Source: Homarus americanus (taxonomy: Eukaryota > Arthropoda > Malacostraca > Decapoda > Nephropidae). Taken from it: DNA of 64,000 nucleotides. Shown here piece by piece: positions 1-12,220 of this stretch. Under the pieces are notes generated by a model. It did not search any database, was not told the DNA's origin, and saw only the letters and a list, made by a program, of their open reading frames with translations. The stretch is from positions 1 through 64,000 of the forward strand of contig NW_024726294.1 in the NCBI RefSeq assembly GCF_018991925.1. Reading direction: 5' to 3'. Both the position numbers and the translations under genes were made by a program. Positions within the stretch are counted from its first letter, which is position 1. Every line of letters begins with the position of its first letter.

Positions 1-521
1 GACGAGACACGAGTATGACTCGTCTTAGTTACCACTCCTGGGTTTCCCTTCTCCATATCCTGGTTGTTGCGTCACTTCCTCCAAGTCTTCTTTGTGAGCT
101 CCAATTCGAGGAGAGAACAGTACACTCTGGGAAGTGACCACAGGATCACCTATCCCGGAAACCTACGGCACAGTGACTACCTACCGTCTTCTACAATACT
201 CAGCCTTGCTCGTCAGCCATCTCAGCTCCGCACTTAAGTATTTGTAATCTTGTATTGCCTCCCCCACGTCCACTTGCTTCAAAATTGTTTATGTTGTATT
301 AATATGTATATACTGTTAATGTTTAGGTTAAATATGGTTAAGGGTAAATTATAGATAGCTGAATATTTTGTTAAGGAATTTATGGTACTTTATTATACAC
401 AACGAAAACTCGCATCCTTTGTCTACCTTTTATAGTCCAATTGTCTTTGTTTTTTTATTGTTGTTACCTGTTGGGATCTGGGTAGACGTTTAACTATATT
501 CTAAATCCCCAACTCATAACA
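1..521 (+). repeat. 5' LTR of Gmr1-like copy 1 (5'-truncated)
   Basis: Matches 6142-6662 base for base apart from scattered substitutions and small indels in T and C runs. It ends in TCATAACA where the 3' LTR has TCGTAACA. About 66 bp of its U3 end lie before the window. Confidence 0.93.
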
Positions 522-523
522 AA

Positions 524-540
524 TGGCGACCGTGACTGGA
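524..540 (+). other. Primer-binding site of copy 1
   Basis: TGGCGACCGTGACTGGA begins two bases after the LTR end. It starts with TGG, the complement of a tRNA CCA end. The equivalent site of copy 2 (55487-55503, minus strand) reads TGGCGACCGTGACAAG, so the first 13 bases are conserved. A tRNA-Arg primer is a guess from memory of other gypsy elements, not shown here. Confidence 0.7.
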
Positions 541-950
541 CACGACCTTAAGTACCATATTCCTTCCTCCCTTGTTACTCCTTGTTAATTATTCCTCCCA
601 GTCACTTCTGTTCACAATTGCTTTACGGTGGTTTAAAGTTTCCTTCATATGTGTGTGCATATATTGGTATTATCGTACAGTAAGATTGACAGACGTAGGA
701 TATTAGGTTCGAAGTATCATAAGGCTTACCTGTTATTACACGTGGCAGTCGTGTAGTAAGTCTTATCGAGTGTAGGGAAGAATCCGGATCTGTTTAATGC
801 CGTACCCTCACTCCAGAGTAGGCTGTTCCATAGTCACTAGTTTAGGGTGAAGTAATATCTTGGGACGCCCCGCTCTACCAGGACCCCATAATTATAAAGC
901 CTCAATTATTGTTCTTCTCATTATCTCATTCGGGGTCAATCATACCATTT

Positions 951-1139
951 ATCAGGGTTGTTAATCCGGATCTTTATATAAATGCCGTAATACGCCCTTC
1001 CTCTTTCAAGTATATCAGGGTTGTTAATCCGGATCTTCATATTAATGCCGTAATACGCCCTTCCTCTTTCAAGTATATCAGGGTTGTTAATCCGGATCTT
1101 TATATTAATGCCGTAATACGCCCTACCTCTTTCAAGTCT
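951..1139 (+). repeat. 63-bp minisatellite in the Gmr1-like leader, 3 copies
   Basis: Three head-to-tail units start at 951, 1014 and 1077; each contains GGGTTGTTAATCCGGATCTT and TGCCGTAATACGCCC. The period is divisible by three, so the array gives open frames on both strands, but it lies upstream of the gag ATG at 1315. Copy 2 of the element carries about six related units at 54720-55080. Confidence 0.92.
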
Positions 1140-1314
1140 CTTATCCTTATCTAAGGATCTTCTCAGAAGAACAATAATCATAAGTGTAATTTCCCTAGGT
1201 ATAACTTGGTTAGTTTCCGGGACTTTCTGGTTATCCACTGCCGTGATATTTTCTAGGGTAATCCACTTATCTTATCTTTTGACCATTAGTTAATTTATCC
1301 TATTTTTCTTAACA

Positions 1315-4300
1315 ATGGCCACCTCAGGTTTTGATCTCCAGGATTTTATTGAAAATCCTTCCGTAGCTAAATTACGTGTTAATATCCTGAAGAAAGAATG
1401 GAAAGAAATAGCCAACTATTACAATATCCCATTTTCACAGCAACTGACTAAGGAAATGTTAAAAATCATGTGATTGAAGTGTTGGTTCAACAAGAAGTTT
1501 TAAAAGAATCCGCTGTTGACAGATTAACGCCCATGTCCAAGAAACTTCAACCACTATCCACCACCCCTCCTCACTCAGAATTTGCCTCAGGTCTGGCTAG
1601 CCCTCAAGAAAAAGCACAAAGAGTAGACGCCTTAGAACTAGAACGAGCTAGGTTCGAGTTCCAAATCAAAATGAAAGAACTCGAGTTGGAACAGGACAAG
1701 TTGGAGCAGGAGGGAAGGTCGGAACAGGCCAAGTTGGAACATGAGGGAAGGTCGGAACAGGCCAAGTTGGAACATGAGGAAAGGTTGGAACAGGCCAAGT
1801 TGGAGCAGGAGGTTAGACTGAAAGAACTACAGGTAAGAGAGATAGAAGTCACCTTAACATCGGAGTTTAAATCAAAAGAAGTGGCATTAAGAGAGAAACT
1901 AGCTGCTTTTAACCCTGCTACTGCTTCTTCCCTTGTTCCCGGGTTTGATGAATCCGATATGGACGGGTCATTTAGGACTTTTGAGAAAATAGCCGGGAAG
2001 AATGAGTGGCCAAAGGACCAGTGGGTGTCAGTGTTAGTTCCTAAATTATATGGTAAGGCTCGTAGAGTTTATAACTGTTTAGACCAGACTGATGACTATG
2101 ATAACGTAAAAAAGAATATCCTCACCTCTTATGCTATCACGCCAGATGGAAACCGGCAGAAGTTTCGTAAACTAACCAAACCATTTTCACACACCTTTGT
2201 TGAGTTTGCTCAAGAAAAGCTTAGGTTTTTTAAGAAGTGGTTAGAGGCTACAGAGACCTCCACATTTCAGGATTTGTTAAATTTGGTAGTCCTGGAGGAG
2301 TGGAAGAGCAAGATACCATTTCACATCTTGAAGCATGTGGAGGAGCGTGGAGAGGTTAATTTAGGGCGTGCGGCTGAGCTGGCTGATGCGTACGCTTTGC
2401 TGGTGGAGTCACTGGGCAGTAGAGAACGTGGTACTTCCCGACATGTTAGGTCCTCCTCTGATGATAACCTTGGGAACGTGAGTGGTAGGTCGAAAGGTCC
2501 CACACCTACTCCCCCCGATGCAACCAAGCTTACTTGTTCTTACTGTAAAAACCCAGGCCATACAATCCAGACTTGTAAACACCCAAAGAGTCGAATTGCT
2601 AAAAGTAGTTCCCTGGATCCCAAATCCAAACCAATAGCAAATACCAATGTGGAAAGGCCCCATCAGGATCTCTTCTCTTCATTCACCTATGAGGGAAAAA
2701 TTTCAATCATAGAGGGGTCTCGTTCTTTCCCTATTCGTATACTACGTGATACGGGCGCAGCACAATCTATCCTCCTGTTTAATGTCATTCCTGATATATC
2801 TACCGCATTTACTAATGAGAGTGTTCTAATTTCAGATCTCTCATCCCATTCGTCCTATCCTTTAGCTAAAGTGCACCTCCAATGTCCCTTGATTACTGGG
2901 GAAGTGCAAATAGCCATAAGGAAAGACCCAATGCCTGTGTGCTGCATTCATTTATTATTGGGTAATGACTTGGTAGGAGATCTAGTGGTTCCTAACATAA
3001 AGACAGTCGACTCTCCCTTACCTGTCAACTCCACCACTGACCTTAAAGAAACTATTCCTCATCTTTTCCCATCTTGTGCTGTCACCCGGTCACAGAGTGT
3101 GCGAAATGGGCCCTCTTCATCTAAAACCACCTCTAATATCTTCCTACCCACAGAAGATCTGTACAATAAGACCATTAGTAAGGATGAGCTCATTAAAGCC
3201 CAACAATCTGATCCATCTTTGAATAAACTTCATCATGCAGCAGTTGAGGGTAAAGATTTTAACACCCTTCCGTGTTTTTATTATCATGAAGGGGTTTTGA
3301 TGAGGGCCTATAGGCCCCCTGAGCTTGCCCACCTGGACACGTGGTCTGAAATACATCAAGTGGTAATTCCCTCCTCAGTCAGACCAGCATTAATTGCCCT
3401 TGCCCTCGATGGTATTTCAGGACATTTGGGAATCCTGAAAACATATAAAAAGCTCCTCCAACACTATTATTGGCCTGGACTTAGGAAGGATGTGTCAAAG
3501 TACCTAAAATCTTGCCATATTTGTCAAATGGTAGGAAAACCAAATGAAAGTATACCAGCAGCTCCCATTAAGCCCATCCCAGTATTTTCTACACCATTTG
3601 AAAAGATTGTTGTGGATTGTGTGGGCCCATTACCAAAGACTAAGAAGGGAAATCAATTCCTGCTCACAGTTATGGATACCAGTACACGTTATCCTGAGGC
3701 TTTTCCCCTTAAAAGCATCACTTCAAAAAACGTAATCAAACATCTTTTGCACCTTTTCACTTCAGTGGGCATTCCTAAAGAGATCCAATCCGATCAGGGC
3801 ACCAATTTTACGAGCAATCTTTTCAAACAGGTGATGAAAGACCTCAGTGTGGACCATTGTACATCTTCGGCTTACCACCCACAATCCCAAGGTTGCTTGG
3901 AACGGTTCCATCAAACTTTCAAATCAATGCTCAAAAAATACTGTATAGAACACCAAAAGGAATGGGATGAAAGCATAGACTTGTTACTCTTTGCCATCAG
4001 GGAATGTCCCCAGGAGTCATTGGGTTTCTCCCCGTTCGAGTTACTATATGGGAGACAAATTAGGGGACCCCTTAAAATAGTAAAGGAGCAGTGGTTTGAC
4101 ACTCCATCTATTAAGCCCGCAACAGTTTCCCAATACATTGACACTTTACGGGACAAATTAACTGAAGTCCGTACCATTGCTCAGTCAAACTTAAAAAAAG
4201 TCCAAGAAAAAATGGTGAAGTCCCAACCTAAATTAGTTAAAAGATCATTTTCTCCAGGTGACAAAGTGTTACTCTTTCTACCCATTCCAGGCTCTCCCCT

Positions 4301-5057
4301 TAAAAGCAAGTTTACTGGTCCCTATATAGTTGCTAATAAACTATCTCCTCTCAACTATATAGTCCATACTCCTGATCGCAGAAAAGATTCACAACTTGTT
4401 CACATTAATCTCATGAAACTTTACCATTCCAGGCAGTCAGAGGAAGACATCCCAGAGGCTATAAGCCAACCTGTATTGCATACGGCTTGGTTGTGGCCGG
4501 AGCCGGAGACAGATGACATGGATCTATTGGAGAATTTAGACTTCCCTCTACCTAAAGAGAACCCTGCTAACAGTCACATACTCAACAACTTGGATGAGTA
4601 TTTTTCTGTTCTGAATCCATCTCAAGCAAAAGATCTCACTAAGTTATTATCAACATTTCCTAAAGTCACGTCAGACCTCCCAGGGTTTTGCAATATACTT
4701 AAACATGATATTAAGCTAATCTCAGATGATGTACAACCCATTAGGCAATCAGCATATCGACTAAATCCACAAAAAAGAGAGATTATGAAAAAGGAGGTAG
4801 ATTTTTTGTTAAAACATAACTTAGCTGAGCCTAGTACCTCCCCCTGGGCTTCACCTTGCCTTCTCATTCCAAAACCCGATGGCACTTTTCGTTTCTGTAC
4901 CGATTATCGTAAAGTGAACCAGGTCACTGTCTCAGACTCCTACCCTTTACCTTTGATTGAAGATATAATAGACAGCATAGGCTGTGCCAAATTTATCAGT
5001 ACGGTGGACTTATTGAAAGGATATTATCAAGTGGACTCACGGATAGGGCAAAAATAA
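1315..5057 (+). pseudogene. gag-PR-INT-RT(N) of Gmr1-like copy 1
   Basis: The likely gag start is ATG 1315. A one-base slip near 1465 moves translation into a 1195-codon open frame (1470-5057). In that frame, residues ~50-130 are a Glu/Lys-rich coiled coil with a repeated EQAKLE motif; ~150-330 resemble a gag capsid region; a CCHC knuckle (CSYCKNPGHTIQTC) starts at 356; the protease DTGA starts at Asp427; the integrase zinc finger uses His652 and Cys682 (CHIC); the integrase core has Asp716, Asp775 and Glu811, an exact D,D35E spacing. An integrase C-terminal domain follows, then RT, with the motif-A Asp at 1180 (STVDLLKGYY). The frame ends at 5057, where a base is missing relative to copy 2. 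Gag and pol look fused in one frame. Confidence 0.9.
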
Positions 5058-6029
5058 TCTCGCATTTATAACTCCCTTTGGTCTTCTTTCAATATTTGGT
5101 TATGGCGTTTGGCTTTTCTAATGCTCCGGCCACATTCCAGAGGGCCATCAACTACCTTATTCAGGACCTAGGTGGACGTTCGCCTACCTGGATGACCTGG
5201 TGGTGGTGTTGGACAGCTGACGAACATCTGGTGCGTTTGGAGATACTGTTTGCACGACTGCAAGAGACTAGATTCACCATAAACCTGGCTAAATCTGCTT
5301 TTGGCCGGGCATCAGTAACTTACTCTGGGGACATATCGTTGGCATGGTATGGTGAGACCCAAGGACGCAAACGTTAGAGCCATCTTTGTCCTTCCCCACT
5401 CCAAGGACGAGGAAGGAACTCATGCGCTTCCTGGGGATGTGCGGCTACTACCGTCGTTCTGCAGTAACTTCTCCAGCGTGGCCGGACCCCTCACAGACCT
5501 TACCAGTTCTGCGGTCCCTTACATCTGGAACCAGAGGTGCGACCAGTCTTTCCACCGCCTCAAAGCCTTCCTTGCCTCCAAGCCTGTAGTCCACCCCCCT
5601 GACTACACCTTGCCCTTCCATCTGCAAATCGACGCTAGCGGTGTCGGAGTGGGGGCTGTGCTCCTACAACCCGACCCAACCACTGATGTCCTTCACCCTG
5701 TGGCATACTACTCCGCCAAGTTGAAAAAACATCAGACCAACTACTCGACCATAGAGAAGGAGGCCCTGGCTCTGGTGTTGGCAATAAAGAAGTTTGAATG
5801 TTACCTCCAGTCTTGCCCACAAACAACCCTAGTCTTCACCGACCATAACCCACTCACGTTCATCCAAACCAACAAGACCTCCAACCAGTGAATCCTCCGC
5901 TGGGCTCTCCTCACCCAGCCCTATAATCTACAAGTCCGGCACATAAAGGGGGTGGACAACCTGATTGCAGACTCCTTATCCCGTGCTCCAGTGGAAATGC
6001 AGCAGCTACTCTCCAGACGCACCAGGTGA
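5058..6029 (+). pseudogene. RT palm and RNase H of Gmr1-like copy 1
   Basis: Continuation of pol in shifted frames. The catalytic YLDD is encoded at 5185-5196, out of frame with the preceding RT because one G is missing in the GGTGG just upstream compared with copy 2. RNase H is readable at about 5610-6029 (QIDASG, EKEALAL, FTDHNPL, ADSLSR), giving the expected acidic set. A TGA at 5889-5891 replaces the CGA of copy 2, a CpG-to-TpG change. Pol would end at the TGA at 6027-6029, about 45 bp before the 3' LTR, leaving no room for an envelope gene. Confidence 0.87.
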
Positions 6030-6075
6030 TCACCTCCTTCGCGCCCGCGCTGCGGAGGTCTTTGGAGGGGGGGTG

Positions 6076-6662
6076 TGTTACGAACCCCTCCACCAATTGT
6101 CCTGATCTACCTACCCAGCACCACGAGCAACGCCATCTAGGGACGAGACACGAGTATGACTCGTCTTAGTTACCACTCCGGGGTTTCCCTTCAACATATC
6201 CTGGTTGTTGCGTCACTTCCTCCAAGTCTTCTTTGTGAGCTCCAATTCGAGGAGAGAGCACTACACTCTGGGAAGTGACCACAGGATCATCTATCCTCTA
6301 AACCTACGGCACAGTGACTACCTACCGTCTTCTACAATACTCAGCCTTACTCGTCAGCCATCTCAGCTCCTCACTTAAGTATTTGTAATCTTGTATTGCC
6401 TCCCCCACGTCCACTTGCTTCAAAATTGTTTATGTTGTATTAATATGTATATACTGTTAATGTTTAGGTTAAATATGGTTAAGGGTAAATTATAGATAGC
6501 TGAATATTTTGTTAAGGAATTTATGGTACTTTATTATACACAACGAAAACTCGCATCCTTTGTCTACCCTTTTATAGTCCGATTGTCTTTGTTTTTTATT
6601 GTTGTTACCTGTTGGGATCTGGGTAGACGTTTAACTATATTCTAAATCCCCAACTCGTAACA
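6076..6662 (+). repeat. 3' LTR of Gmr1-like copy 1
   Basis: 587 bp, starting TGTTACGA and ending TCGTAACA, an exact 8-bp terminal inverted repeat. The polypurine tract GGAGGGGGGG (6064-6073) precedes it. It matches 1-521 over the shared length. Confidence 0.95.
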
Positions 6663-8050
6663 CCATCACTGCCATCACCGCCACTTCTACCATCATCACC
6701 ATCACTACCATTTCCGCCTCAAGTACCATCATCACCATCACTACCATCACCGCCATAACTACCATCATTACCATCACTACCATCATCTCCATCACTACCA
6801 TCACCGACACAACAACCATAATCACCATCAATACCATCACCGCCACAACTACCATCATCACCATCACAACCATCACCGCCACAACTACCATCATTACAAT
6901 CACTACCATCACCACCACAACTACCATCATCACCATCACAACCATCACCACCACAACTACCATCATCACCATCACTACCATCACCGTCACAAATACCATC
7001 ATCACCATCACTACCATCATCGCCACAACTAACATCATCACCTTCACAACCATCACCATCACAACCATCACAGCCACAACTACCATCATCACCATCACAA
7101 CCATCACTGCCACAACTAACATCATTACAATCACCACCACAACTACCATCATCACCATCACAACCATCACCACCACAACTACCATCATCACGATCACTAC
7201 CATCACCGTCACAAATACCATCATCACCATCACTACCATCATCACCAACACTACCATCACCACCATAACTACCATCATCACCATCTTAACCATCACCGCC
7301 AAAACTAACATCATCACCATCACTACCATCACGGCCATAACTACTATCATCACCATCACTAACATCATCACCATCAATACCATCACCGCCACAACTACCA
7401 TCTTCACCATCACTACCATCACCACCATCCCTACCATTACCGAAACAACTACCATAAAAAAACATCACTAATATCACCGACATAACTAACATAATCACCA
7501 TCACACTATCACCTCCACTTCTACCATCATCACCATCACTACCATCACCGCTAAAATTACCATCAACACCATCATTATCATTACTGCCTCAAGTACCATC
7601 ATCACCATCACTATCACCACCGCCATAACTAACACAATCACCATCACTACCATCACCGCAACAACTACGATCATTACCATAATAATAACTACCGCCACAA
7701 CTACCATCATCACCATCACTACCATCACCGCCACAACTACCATCATCACCATCACTACCATCACCGACACAACTACCATCATCACCATCACTACCATCAC
7801 CGCCACAACTACCATAATCACCATCACTACCATCATCACCAACACTACCACCACCACCACAATTACCATCATCACCATCACTACCATCACCGACACAACT
7901 AACATAATCACCGCCACTTCTACAATCGTCACCATCACTACCATCACCGCCACAAAATCCATCAACACCATCAATACAATTACCGCCTCAAGTACCATCA
8001 TCACCATCACTACCATCACCGCCATAACTACCATCATCACTATCACTACC
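6663..8050. repeat. CCATCA-type satellite, block 1
   Basis: Nearly 1.4 kb of ATC/ACC/ACT triplets organised into ~36-bp higher-order units (for example CCATCACCGCCACAACTA, then CCATCATCACCATCACTA). No C-rich interruption is longer than a few bases. Long Met/Val-rich open frames on the minus strand and Thr/Ile-rich ones on the plus strand are by-products of the triplet structure. Confidence 0.93.
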
Positions 8051-8620
8051 GAGTTTTCTCTTTTCAATAATGTACCATCCAGCGACTGTTTTCTGTTAGT
8101 ATTCTATTTACTCATATACTTATTTGTTCTGTGTAGCATTCCTCCAATGAGTACCCTGTTTAATATACTTATTCTCCTTCCATTCTTTACATATATATTT
8201 ATTCTTATATGTTCTTACTTATATTCTTATATGTTCTTTACCTCTATATACCTTATATTCTCATATAGTCTTATATAAGTAACTCTTATGCTTCTCTACT
8301 TATGTTTTCCAAGTCAAGGTTCTTTCTTTTCATTTCCTTTCATATAGATTGTATTCTCAGTTTCAATGTGCTTACCTTTCTGAAGTATACTTTGTTTTAT
8401 GTCTTTCTTATACATGGGTTAGTCTGGGGAACCATGTTATTCTTTGTATAACACTTTTATACGTACAAGGGGTAGCTGCCACCACCCAGACTTTTCAATA
8501 TATAACAGAACTCATGGAAGGGTTTTGGGTAGTGTGGTAGATGTATAGGCACGTGAGTAAGTATTATTTTCTGGGAACCAATGTTTAGAAGGAGTAGAGT
8601 GGTGATACTCAGCTTACTAA
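8051..8620. other. AT-rich spacer between satellite blocks
   Basis: About 570 bp of non-satellite sequence, T-rich, with short repeats of TTCTTATATGTTCTTA near 8195-8245. I see no gene in it. Confidence 0.6.
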
Positions 8621-9740
8621 CTACCATCACCGCCATTACTACGATCATTACCATCATCATAACTACCATCACCGCCTCAACTACCATCATTACCATCACT
8701 ACCTTCACAACTACTACTACCATCATCACCATCACTATCATAATCACCATCACTACCATCACCGTCACAACTAACATCATCACCATCACTACAATCACTG
8801 CCACAATTACAAATCAACACCATCACTATCCATCACCACCATAACTACCATTATCACTATCACTAGCATCATCAACATCACTACCATCACCGACCTAACT
8901 CCCATCATCACCATCACTACCATAATCACCATCAATACCATCACCGCCACAACTACCATCATCACCATGACAACCATCACCACCACAACTACCATCATCA
9001 CCATCACTACCCTCACCGCCATAACTACCATCATCACCATCACTACCAACTTCACCATCACTACCACCACCGAAACAAGTCCCATAATCACCATCACTAC
9101 CATCACCGACATAACTAACATAATCACCATCACTACCATCACTGCCACTTCGACTATCATCACCATCACTACCATCACCGCAAAAATTACCATCATCCCC
9201 ATCACTACCATTACCTCCTCAAGTAACATCGTCACCATCACTACCATCACCGCCATAACTACCATCATCATCATCACTACCATCATCACCATCACTACCA
9301 TCACTACCATCACCGCCACAACTACGATCATTATCAACATAATAACTACCATCACCGTGACAACTACCATCATCACCATTACTACTTTCACCACTACAAC
9401 TACCATCACGCCATTCTCTACCATAATCACCACAATACCATAGTACCATACAATCACACCATCAACCATAATCACTAGCATATCACCATCACTACCATAA
9501 TAATCAATCAATACAATAACTAATCATCACCATCACTACCATAATTATACCATACCATCACTGCCATAATAATAACTACCATCATCACCATCACTACCAT
9601 CACCGCCACAATAATCAACCATCACTATCACCTCCATAATAATCAATAATCAATAACTACTTATTAATCACCATAATAATACTACCATAATCACCATAAT
9701 AATACTATACATCAATCACCGATACATCAATCAATACATT
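8621..9740. repeat. CCATCA-type satellite, block 2
   Basis: Same triplet families and 36-bp periodicity as 6663-8050, decaying after about 9420 into irregular ACCATAATAATCA sequence that grades into (AAT)n. The open frames here on both strands are translated repeat. Confidence 0.92.
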
Positions 9741-9747
9741 TCTCTCA

Positions 9748-9945
<198 letters not shown>

Positions 9946-10124
9946 ATATATGACTTATTACATACATTGACATTGGTGGTTTAACAAGAGCCTTCATTAG
10001 AGAAAGGTAAAGGAACATACAGTGAACATACAGATTAATGTTTACAGTGGAGGTCAAGTAGATCTTGTGCGCTGAGGTACTGAACAGCAGACAAGCAGTG
10101 TAGTAACTCCCTCACAGATAGCGG
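9946..10124. other. Unassigned spacer
   Basis: No coding or repeat signal recognised; it could be a further diverged part of the LINE 3' region on the minus strand. Confidence 0.4.
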
Positions 10125-11270
10125 TATCACCCTATACACGCCTCTCTCTCAGTTTATCACCCTATACAAGCCTCTCTCTCAGTTTATCACCCTATACACG
10201 CCTCTCTCAGTTTATCACCCTATACACCACACTCTCTCAGTTTATCACCCTATACACGCCTCTCTCTCAGTTTATCACTCTATACACCCCTCTCTCTCAA
10301 TTTATCACCCTATATACTCCTCTCTCGCCGTTCATCACCCTATACACACCTCTCTCTCAGTTTATCACCCTATACACGCCTCTCTCTCAGTTTATCACCC
10401 TATACACGCCTCTCTCTCAGTTTATCACCCTATACACGCCTCTCTCTCCGTTTATCACCCTATACACGCCTCTCTCTCAGTTTATCACCCTATACACGCC
10501 TCTCTCTCAGTTTATCACCCTATACACGCCTCTCTCTCAGTTTATCACCTAATACACCACTCTCTCTCAGTTTATCACTCTATACACGCCTCTCTCCCAG
10601 TTTATCACCCTATACACGCCTCTCTCTCAGTTTATCACTCTATACACCCCCCTCTCTCAATTTATCACCCTATACACTCCTCTCTCGCCGTTCATCACCC
10701 TATACACGCCTCTCTTGCCGTTTATCACCCTATACACGCCTCTCTCGCCGTTCATCACCCTATACACACCTCTCTCTCAGTTTATCACCCTATACACGCC
10801 TCGCTCTCAGTTTATCACCCTATATATGCCTCTCTCTCAGTTTATCACCATATACAAACCTCTCTCTCAGTTTATCACCCTATACAAGCCACTTTCTCAG
10901 TTTATCACCCTATACACGCCACTCTCTCAGTTTTTCACCCTATACACCCTCTCTCTCAGTTTATCACCCTATACACGCCTCTCTCTCAGTTTATCACCCT
11001 ATACACGCCTCTCCTCAGTTTATCACCCTATACCGTTACCTATCACTCTCAGTTTATCACCCCATACAAGCCACTTTCTCAGTTTATCACCATACACGCC
11101 TTCTCAGTTTATCGCTGCCACGCGCCTCTCTCTCAGTTTATCACCCTATACACGCCTCTGTCTCCGTTTATCACCCTATACACGCCTCTCTCTCAGTTTA
11201 TCACCCTATACACGCCTCTCTCTCAGTTTATCACCCTATACACGCCTCTGTCTCCGTTTATCACCCTGTA
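10125..11270. repeat. 30-bp minisatellite, about 38 units
   Basis: Tandem units built of TTTATCACCCTATACACG followed by CCTCTCTCTCAG. Point variants (CCG for CAG, AAGCC for ACGCC) are spread through the array, and units shorten between 10950 and 11110. A 232-codon frame over the 3' half is translated repeat. Confidence 0.94.
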
Positions 11271-11597
11271 GCTGTGGGTTTCTGCCGTGTTATCACCAAA
11301 AGTATACAATAGTTGGACTATTTTCTAGCCTAACATGTTATATGTTGGTGTATTTACTCCTGTTGTTTTATCTTTGGTTCGTTCAATATTGTAGCTCCCT
11401 CTTTTATAGTTAATTTCCTTCTTTATATATTTTGGTCTTTCTTTCTTTTTTCTTTCTTTCTTTATTTTTTTCTTTCTTTATTTATTTTTATCTATTTTTT
11501 TATTTATTTTTTTTACAAGGATTAACCCACCCATGTACAGATCATTGACCCACATCGGGGCCTGGGGGGGGTGTGTGTGAAAAAAAAATATATATAT
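11271..11597. other. Pyrimidine-rich spacer with a dispersed-repeat end
   Basis: 11424-11510 is a degenerate TTTC/TTTA run. 11511-11568, on the minus strand, matches 17287-17345 on the plus strand (GGCCCCGATGTGGGTCA, then GGGTGGG, then AATCC/AATTCC, then TGTAAAAA), so a short repeat ending in poly(A) occurs twice. No gene seen. Confidence 0.6.
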
Positions 11598-11817
11598 ATA
11601 CAATCAAAACCTCACTAGCCATGACTCGAACCCTTGACCTTGGCGTGTCACCACGGATCGTTAAAACCGCGCCACAAGGACTTCAAAAGCAGTCCTTGAC
11701 TTTGTTACATTTCACACAAAGCCTCTTCTATCGTGCTACCATCTGCGCCGTGAACTTCCAATGTTGGCCTGCCAACTGTGTGCTGTATATGGAAGTCCGC
11801 TGCTATATGAACTTATA
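11590..11817 (-). mobile_element. tRNA-derived SINE, copy 1
   Basis: On the minus strand the tRNA-like head carries an A-box-like TGGCGCGGTTTTAACG and a B box GGTTCGAGTCA (11622-11632), followed by CATGGCTAGTGAGG and a TA-rich tail (11589-11601). Upstream sequence (ACAAAGCC, then GTCCTTGAAG or similar) resembles the other copies at 13221 and 17671. It cannot be a functional tRNA gene: the acceptor arms do not pair and no anticodon arm is evident. Confidence 0.75.
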
Positions 11818-11935
<118 letters not shown>

Positions 11936-11972
11936 CATGTAAATCCACAATGAAAAACGTGGATAAGATAAA

Positions 11973-12123
11973 TCTTGATAAAATCACACGGGAAAATGGA
12001 AACAACGGAGCACCTTAGCTTTCGTCTTTATTCAAGACATCTATAGAGGCAACTGAAGATGTCTTGAATAAAGACGAAAGCTAAGGTGCTCCGTTGTTTC
12101 CATTTTCCCGTGTGATTTTATCA

Positions 12124-12126
<3 letters not shown>
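11973..12126. repeat. Near-perfect palindrome, 70-bp arms
   Basis: Arms 11973-12042 and 12057-12126 are reverse complements with a 14-base centre. They are two head-to-head copies of one small element (one per strand). Each arm carries the GTCTT/AAGAC hairpin and GAAAGC, then a stretch ending in TTTCCCGTGTGATTTTATCA. Beyond each arm the sequence runs into (TA)n. Confidence 0.93.
12053..12079 (+). ncRNA. Possible hammerhead-like RNA core
   Basis: CTGAAGA (12053-12059), then a T and a five-base-pair hairpin (GTCTT/AAGAC), then GAAA (12076-12079). This matches the CUGANGA/stem II/GAAA core of hammerhead ribozymes. A two-base stem III (GC/GC) followed by UC can be drawn at 12080-12091, but stem I fits poorly, so catalysis is doubtful. 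Penelope-like elements are known to carry short hammerheads; any link here is inference. Confidence 0.35.

Positions 12127-12218
<92 letters not shown>
12127..12218. repeat. (TA)n microsatellite
   Basis: About 46 TA units lying between two converging hairpin elements (11973-12126, right arm, and 12219-12314). Confidence 0.97.

Positions 12219-12220
<2 letters not shown>

Larger units (their letters stand above)
1..6662 (+). mobile_element. Gmr1-like Ty3/gypsy LTR retrotransposon, copy 1 (integrase before RT)
   Basis: Two matching LTRs (1-521, truncated by the window edge, and 6076-6662) flank a primer-binding site, a gag-pol region and a purine tract (6064-6073). Reading 5' to 3' the domains are coiled coil and gag, CCHC knuckle, aspartic protease, integrase zinc finger and DDE core, integrase C-terminal domain, RT, RNase H. 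Standard Ty3/gypsy elements have RT and RNase H before integrase; integrase-first with gypsy-type RT is the Gmr1 layout. The copy is dead: frameshifts near 1465, 5045, 5080 and 5172 and a stop at 5889. The 3' LTR abuts a CCATCA satellite, so it probably inserted there; the 5' flank is outside the window, so the target duplication cannot be read. Family placement is inferred from domain order and motifs. Confidence 0.9.

Noticed and set aside
951..1139. CRISPR-like regular repeats
   Set aside because: Units are contiguous with no unique spacers, and the context is a eukaryotic retrotransposon.
909..1238. 81- and 100-codon frames over the Gmr1-like leader
   Set aside because: The 63-bp repeat is divisible by three; the frames lie upstream of gag and on both strands.
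6631..9511. Long Met/Val-rich minus-strand frames (up to 274 codons) and Thr/Ile-rich plus-strand frames
   Set aside because: They are direct translations of the CCATCA-type satellite, open on both strands because of the triplet period.
10715..11413. 232-codon frame with repeated FITLYTPLSQ
   Set aside because: Translation of a 30-bp minisatellite, whose period is a multiple of three.
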